Shown here piece after piece: positions 46,969 through 47,863 of a stretch of DNA of 47,863 nt. The notes beneath the pieces are model-generated. The model was not told the DNA's origin. It saw only the letters and a list, made by a program, of their open reading frames with translations, and did not search any database. This stretch comes from Burkholderiales bacterium (GTDB taxonomy: Bacteria > Pseudomonadota > Gammaproteobacteria > Burkholderiales > Burkholderiaceae): contig JAMFSK010000146.1 of NCBI GenBank assembly GCA_026225235.1, positions 1 to 47,863 of the forward strand, written 5' to 3'. Numbering within the stretch: position 1 is the stretch's first letter; each line of letters begins with the position of its first letter. The position numbers were made by a program, and so were the translations under genes.

Positions 46969-47076
46969 AGGCGAAACCACTCCCCCGTTGCACGTAGGCG
47001 CACAAAACCACCAGAACGGATAACGACCCTAGTCGTTGAGCTGCCTCGTCTTTCGCTCAATCGTTAAGGATTCAAA

Positions 47077-47863
47077 ATGAACGATCTTATTTCACGTCGT
47101 AAGGTTCTCGGTTGTCTGGTGGCTGGTGCTGTTGCGTCTCTCGCCAGTGCATGCGGGGGCGGTGACGATGGCAGCGGGGGAGCCGTCGATGCTGCCGCGG
47201 TCGATGCTCAAAGGAATTCAAAGAGCGGTACGACCACCTTCGCAGTCACATCGCCTGCGCAGAATGCCACTGCAACGTCCACGTTCACCGTGAGCGGTAC
47301 TGCGGGCACGGCGTGGGTCAACGTCGCGATCTATAGCGGCAGTACAAAACTCAGCGCAGACGTGACGCCTTCCGGTGGGAAGTGGAGCGCGACAGTCAAC
47401 ATGGGCACACTCACGGGCGCCCAGACCCTGACTGTGATGGCCTTCAGCGTCGCCGCAGGGAAAGTGGGGGGCACTTCCACGTCGACCGCTCTGAGCGTGA
47501 TGATCAGCGCGGCAGCGGCAACCCCGCCGGCCACGACTTCCACTGGGACCCCGTTCTACGGTGTATGCGGGCATTACGCCAGCGGCCAGTTCGGCACGCA
47601 AGCGCAGTACATAGCCGACGCAACCGGCATGGGCTTGAAAGTCGCACGGTTGGACGGGTATAGCACCAGCAACATGACCACGATTGCGAATCAGATATCA
47701 GCCTATGCACCGATGGTTATTCAGCCGATCTTCGGGCAGTACCCGTCATCGTCGTCCACTGAAACGGCTGCATATAACCAGTTCTTCGCGCTTGGCGTGG
47801 CCGGGGCCAACCTGTTTGCCGGGAAGGTTCCGATGGTCGAACTGATGAACGAGCCGGATAACC
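47077..47863 (+). CDS. Tat-type lipoprotein with glycosidase-like domain (C-terminus outside window)
   Basis: The frame opens at ATG 47077, with AAGGA before it, and stays open to the window end (262 codons). Residues 6-26 (SRRKVLGCLVAGAVASLASA) look like a twin-arginine lipoprotein signal ending in Cys. A beta domain (about 45-140) is followed by the start of what may be a TIM-barrel glycosidase (FYGVCGHYASGQFGTQAQYI, then VELMNEPDN with the Asn-Glu-Pro acid/base motif of clan A glycosidases). It would be anchored outside the inner membrane of the lysogen, or released with lysis. Confidence 0.6.
   Translation, partial: MNDLISRRKVLGCLVAGAVASLASACGGGDDGSGGAVDAAAVDAQRNSKSGTTTFAVTSPAQNATATSTFTVSGTAGTAWVNVAIYSGSTKLSADVTPSGGKWSATVNMGTLTGAQTLTVMAFSVAAGKVGGTSTSTALSVMISAAAATPPATTSTGTPFYGVCGHYASGQFGTQAQYIADATGMGLKVARLDGYSTSNMTTIANQISAYAPMVIQPIFGQYPSSSSTETAAYNQFFALGVAGANLFAGKVPMVELMNEPDN

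Noticed and set aside
1..47863. tRNA genes, insertion sequences or attachment sites
   Set aside because: I found no cloverleaf-like segment, transposase or integrase frame, or long direct repeat pair that would support any of these within the window.

Overview
The window is most of a temperate tailed-phage genome, almost certainly a prophage or phage of Burkholderia, Paraburkholderia or Caballeronia. This rests on high GC content, many small proteins of types I know from Burkholderia prophages (HTPGPW protein, DUF1064, DUF1364/YbcO, NinX, a YdaS/Cro-like regulator, Rha/KilAC antirepressor), and the gene order. It opens and closes inside genes. I see no integrase and no attachment site, so at least one end of the element lies outside.

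Layout. (1) 1-6671, minus strand: a leftward early operon read from a promoter I place at 6799-6827 (pL-like). It holds a row of small single-span membrane proteins, a superinfection-immunity protein, a DUF7666-type protein with twelve 24-bp repeats, a sliding-clamp-like protein, an N4/N6 DNA methyltransferase, and a C5-cytosine methyltransferase gene that overlaps a second conserved-looking reading frame. (2) 6672-8192: a lambda-style immunity region. A short CI-type repressor (minus) and a YdaS/Cro-like protein (plus) diverge from a shared control region. Five copies of one operator motif, two at the left and three at the right promoter, sit exactly 25 bp apart within each group. Both promoters appear to start transcription at or within one base of the ATG (leaderless mRNAs). 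(3) 8193-16655, plus strand: the rightward early operon, with regulators, Rha/KilAC, a lambda O-like initiator carrying four iterons inside its own gene, then a nin-like string of small genes mostly joined by 4-base overlaps, ending near a candidate late regulator. (4) 16669-16781: a pR'/tR'-like late promoter followed at once by a terminator. (5) 17149-28136: cos-type packaging and a lambda-like head (Nu1-type TerS, GpA-type TerL, gpW, portal, S49 protease, scaffold, decoration protein, E-type capsid protein), with a GIY-YIG homing endonuclease gene after the capsid gene. (6) 28146-39061: a Mu-like contractile tail (DUF2635, sheath, tube, frameshifted assembly chaperone, tape measure, gpN in two pieces, gp44-48 baseplate, tail fibre). 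(7) 39062-41573: an accessory (moron) block with its own promoters: a secreted protein on plus, and a minus operon of an XRE-type regulator plus two SGNH-hydrolase lipoproteins, one of which has lost its catalytic residues and any normal start codon. (8) 41597-47863: membrane protein and T4-type lysozyme, a glycine-rich repetitive adhesin-like protein, small structural proteins, an HNH-like protein, a holin-like protein, a lipoprotein, and the start of a twin-arginine lipoprotein with a glycosidase-like domain.

How the parts work together. CI and Cro compete for the 25-bp-spaced operators and so set lysogeny against lytic growth. pL drives the DNA-modification and exclusion genes; pR drives the regulators and O, which would start replication at its own iterons. 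A late activator would then read through the terminator after the late promoter and through at least six more terminators in the late operon. The result is a myovirus with a lambda-type head on a Mu-type tail. The accessory genes mostly encode envelope proteins, which suggests alteration of the lysogen's surface.
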